From Rotaria sp. Silwood1 (lineage: Eukaryota > Rotifera > Eurotatoria > Philodinida > Philodinidae), in NCBI GenBank assembly GCA_905250075.1, contig CAJNOP010000056.1, positions 186,001 to 250,000 on the forward strand: a DNA stretch of 64,000 nt, in the 5' to 3' direction. The translations under genes and the position numbers were made by a program. How positions within the stretch are numbered: the stretch's first letter is position 1; each line of letters opens with the position of its first letter. Below, piece by piece: positions 60,598-64,000 of this stretch. The notes beneath the pieces were generated by a model that was not told the DNA's origin, searched no databases, and worked only from the letters and a program-made list of their open reading frames with translations.

Positions 60598-63500
60598 ATG
60601 GACAATAACAGTAACAATAATCGAACATCCGTTACTGCTAATACATCGTCAAATACAAATGCAACTACAACATCAACAACAACAATAGCAAACTCATCTG
60701 CATCCGCATCTTCCTCATCATCTGCAACATCATCATCAATTCGACAAAGTCATAAACGAACATTTTCTGAATCAGATTCATCATCACGTACAGAACGACA
60801 TTTATGTTCATTTTCACATTTATGGATTATTAAGTACGAAAATAGTTTCATTACTTATCTTAATTATACTAACAAATGTTGTCAATTTTTCACAGAAAAC
60901 ATTCACTTGCTTATGTTTTCAGTCTCTATTCTAAAATCAAAACTTTTTATATATATTAACTAATATGATTTTTTTAAATTTTTAGTTATCTTTCATCATA
61001 TATTGATGATTCGAATTCTACTTGTCTTCAATCGGAATCATTTTCACCTGTTAATACACCTTATTCAAATACACGTTGGAGTTTAAAATTGTATCCACGT
61101 GGTTTAAATGAAAAACAACATACAAATAATAATATAGCTATATTTCTTAAATATGTTAGTGGTACAATGCCAACAATAAAAGCTAAAGCTGAATTTAGTG
61201 TTGTTAGTCGTAATAATGAACTTGTTATGTTACGTTCAACAAATTTTCATACATTTTCATCTGGAAATGATTGGGGTTATTCAGGTAAAAAGAAAAATAT
61301 TTAAGAAGAAAAAAACAAAAAGAAAATTAATTTTTTTTTCTGTTTGTAAAGAATTTCTTGATGGAAATTATTTAAATTCTCGTCGAAATGATCTTATAAC
61401 AGATGATCGTCTACGAGTTTATGTTCGTGTTGTATTAGTCGATGAAAAAGAAACAACTACAGGTGATTTACTTCGTCATCCACATCATCATCATCCATCA
61501 TCAATTTTACCACCACCACCACCACCGCCACTACCATCAACACCAACACCTGCACCTACACCATCATCTCAACATCCAATTCAACAACAACAACAACAAC
61601 AACAACAACCATCCAGCGCTATCCCAAAAACTCAAGCATCAACATCATCATCATCAGCATCATCATCAACAGCAACATCAATGAATAATTCAAATCCATC
61701 AAGTGCATCAACAACATCATCAACAATTATATCTGGTTTATTTACAGATGATAAAGAACGTTTTAAATCATTAGAACTTTTATCAAGTCAAATAAAAACC
61801 CTTTTAGATGATGAACGTTTTGCTGACGTACATATTCATGTTATACCTAAACAACAAACAACAACTCAACAACACCAGCAACAACAACCAATTATTAATG
61901 ATGATCATAGAAAGTCAAATCGAACTAAACATCAAAGAATATCTTCAAAATATCATCAACAACAACATCCATCATGTTCATCTTGTCATTGTACATCAGA
62001 AAAAAATAAATCTTCTAGTACAACTAACGAACAAATATCTGATCATCATGAACAGTCATCGTCAGGTATAAAAATTTATTAATAAATAAATATCTTTTTA
62101 ATAAGATCGTAGATTCTCATGAAATTAAAACATTCATAGAAAAGACTATGCAAACATATGGCACAGTTTTATTACAAATATGTGCCTTCGTTCTCAATCA
62201 ACTTTATGCCAGTTTCTAGAGCTCGATGTGATAAAATATGCTTTCTGTTGAGGAGCTAGATCGATCTCAATATCAGATAATTGATTGTGAATTATTATTT
62301 CGAAAATTTCAATTATGTTAGTTTATTTCTCAGCATTGAATACTAGATACAAATTTATTTTACTGTACATATTCACACAATCAATATAAGTAGAAATTCT
62401 AACTCTGTTTCAACATTATTAATACTATAGATGTACGAAACTCTACTGCTTTTATCAAAAATGCATCTACTATCAATTGTATATGCGTCTATTTACGACA
62501 TATATATATGTTTATCATGTTTGAATAATCTGCCTTATCGGTTGTATTTTGTTATAGAAACATTTGAGAAAACAACTATATAGAATGTAGACTATTGAAA
62601 ACAAGATATCTGAAAAGGCTTTAATTGATGGGGATGCATCAAATCCAATTCTCAGATTTGGTCTTTGAGAAATTAGTATCGAATTATTAATTTATGTTAA
62701 TATGCTTGCTATTAGCAATTCTATAACAACTAAATCCAGTCGAACTAAAATTCAAATCCAAACATAAAACAAAAATTTGGAATTGGTCCATCCTTATTAA
62801 GTACTACGTATTTAAAGTAGTTTTTCCATATAATCTTGATCAATTTTGAGACGATAGTTCGATTCTATACAGTCACTGTATCAATAGTATTGAAAAATTT
62901 AAAGTATAGACCTAGTTAGAACTTCTATTTACGCTGATTGTATGCATATGTATAGTCAATGAAGACATATCGTAAGATATTTTTCAAGGATAAGAATTCG
63001 CCAATAGACAGACTTAATATCTTAACTAGGGTTCATCGTATTCAAAAATTTTAGACCGAGACTCAAATCTTACTTTTAATGAAAATTTTCAAACTGCACT
63101 TGTAAGCCACTTCGAATGTATAAAATACTTTTTGTGATTATTTGTATTCACTAATTAACATACCTTAAACATTATAATTAGCTCTTACTGTTAGAACAGT
63201 GCTTGTCGAAATGTTTAGATCCGGATCCGAGTCCTATCCGACAAATTAATGTATTGAATATGTTCTATGAATGATTAATATGACTATAATATTCATTTTC
63301 ATTAATAATATTCTTAGAGAAATTTATATTTTATTTTATTTTTTAGTTATCTGCAAAGATTCTGAATCAGATAATTTTGATTGTCGTCATTCAACAAATC
63401 TTTCGTCTCAAAATTATACATTTTCTAGTTCATCATCGTCATCATCATCATCATCATCCTCGACAACTCCAATAACACGTCGAACAACTCGTTCAACAAC

Positions 63501-64000
63501 TTCATTATTATCACGTATTGCTCAAATTTCATCATCATTATCATTATCATCTGAAATAAATCCTTCATCATCAAATTGTTCAACATCATTTATTGAACCA
63601 TCATCATCATCCGAAATATGTTCATCGTCTTCCATATTATCATTATCATCAAATATAAAACGTTGTTCATGTATATGTCATTATCAAGATAATACAGAAC
63701 AAGATATACATATAGATATACAGCAATCTCATTTAAAATATTCTAATATAACACCATTAGCGACATTTCATGCTCATAAAGCTATATTAATGTCTCGTTC
63801 ATCATCATTTGCAACACAAATACGTAATTCAACAAATTATCATAATAAAACAAATTCAAAATTACCATCAATTGATTTATATATTGATGATCTTGATCCA
63901 TCAACTGTACGTATAATGCTTATTTATATATATACAGGTCGTTTAATAACATCAAATGATGATATAAAAACAAATATAAATGCTATTGATTTATTTCGTG
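60598..64000 (+). CDS. SPOP-like MATH-BTB protein, 3' end outside window (634+ aa)
   Basis: Four exons visible: 60598-60833, 60986-61284, 61352-62065, 63347 to the window edge. A Ser/Thr/Asn-rich start is followed by a MATH domain (about 68-208): FSHLWIIKNY, RWSLKLYPRGLNE, FHTFSSGNDWGYSEFL, DDRLRVYVRVVLV. A low-complexity linker (His, Pro and Gln runs) leads to the BTB start LLDDERFADVHIHV (about 329-342). The BTB continues only at FHAHKAILMSRSSSF (from residue 557), then DLDPSTVRIMLIYIYTGRLI. MATH-BTB proteins such as SPOP hold substrates with MATH and Cullin-3 with BTB in a nuclear ubiquitin ligase. In SPOP only a few residues separate these BTB strands; here about 210 Ser/Gln-rich residues with two Cys clusters intervene. 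Confidence 0.85.
62066..63346 (+). other. Large intron 3 of the MATH-BTB gene
   Basis: 1.3 kb AT-rich intron located within the coding part of the BTB insertion. No further exon seen. Confidence 0.6.

Noticed and set aside
61442..62071. His/Gln/Asn-rich alternative-frame ORFs
   Set aside because: Frame-shifted reading of the CAA/CAC/TCA repeats inside the MATH-BTB exon; the other frame carries MATH and BTB motifs.

Overview
This is an AT-rich metazoan genomic window. Introns are mostly 50-80 nt with GT..AG ends, mixed with a few multi-kb introns. The likely source is a bdelloid rotifer (Rotaria/Adineta type). Reasons: an H2B-H3-H4 histone cluster in which every gene has an intron and an animal histone 3' stem-loop, with no H2A gene nearby; clear orthologues of animal-only genes (OSTM1, CLPTM1, SARAF, DLC1, FilGAP-type RhoGAP); and splice acceptors just before start codons of closely spaced same-strand genes, as expected of a lineage with spliced-leader trans-splicing. 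This assignment is inferred, not proven.

Layout. 1-7.8 kb is repeat-rich: a decayed hAT transposon (586-2394) carrying a nested tRNA-type SINE with a 13-bp target duplication, then a chain of long inverted repeats, including a 958-bp near-perfect palindrome with TA flanks. 8.1-8.4 kb holds a small unrecognised gene. 9.1-15.2 kb (minus) is an 11-exon DLC1-like RhoGAP-START gene. After a 3.8-kb spacer come RPS15A (minus), a second SINE copy, CLPTM1 (minus, 14 exons) and, head-to-head with it, OSTM1 (plus, 7 exons). 29.5-32.3 kb is the histone cluster H2B(+), H3(-), H4(+). 34.0-36.4 kb is SARAF (minus), head-to-head with a PH-RhoGAP-coiled-coil gene (plus, 36.6-44.9 kb). It is followed on the plus strand by eIF4E (45.1-46.7 kb), dihydropyrimidine dehydrogenase (47.4-52.3 kb, 22 exons), a 311-bp palindrome, prefoldin subunit 1, adenosine kinase (54.5-60.3 kb), and a MATH-BTB gene cut by the window edge.

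The genes do not form one pathway. They are mostly housekeeping and signalling genes: translation (eIF4E, RPS15A), folding (PFDN1), nucleoside/pyrimidine metabolism (ADK, DPYD), chromatin (histones), Rho signalling (two RhoGAPs), ER/lysosome membrane proteins (CLPTM1, OSTM1, SARAF) and a probable ubiquitin-ligase adaptor. The most interesting points are (i) possible operon-like pairs, in which three downstream genes each have an acceptor exactly 10 nt before the ATG, (ii) intron-bearing stem-loop histone genes, (iii) a BTB domain interrupted by about 210 low-complexity residues, and (iv) the abundance of palindromic foldback elements in introns and spacers.

Exon boundaries were built by hand from GT/AG sites, reading-frame continuity and family alignment from memory. 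All multi-exon models close in frame. No transcript data were available.
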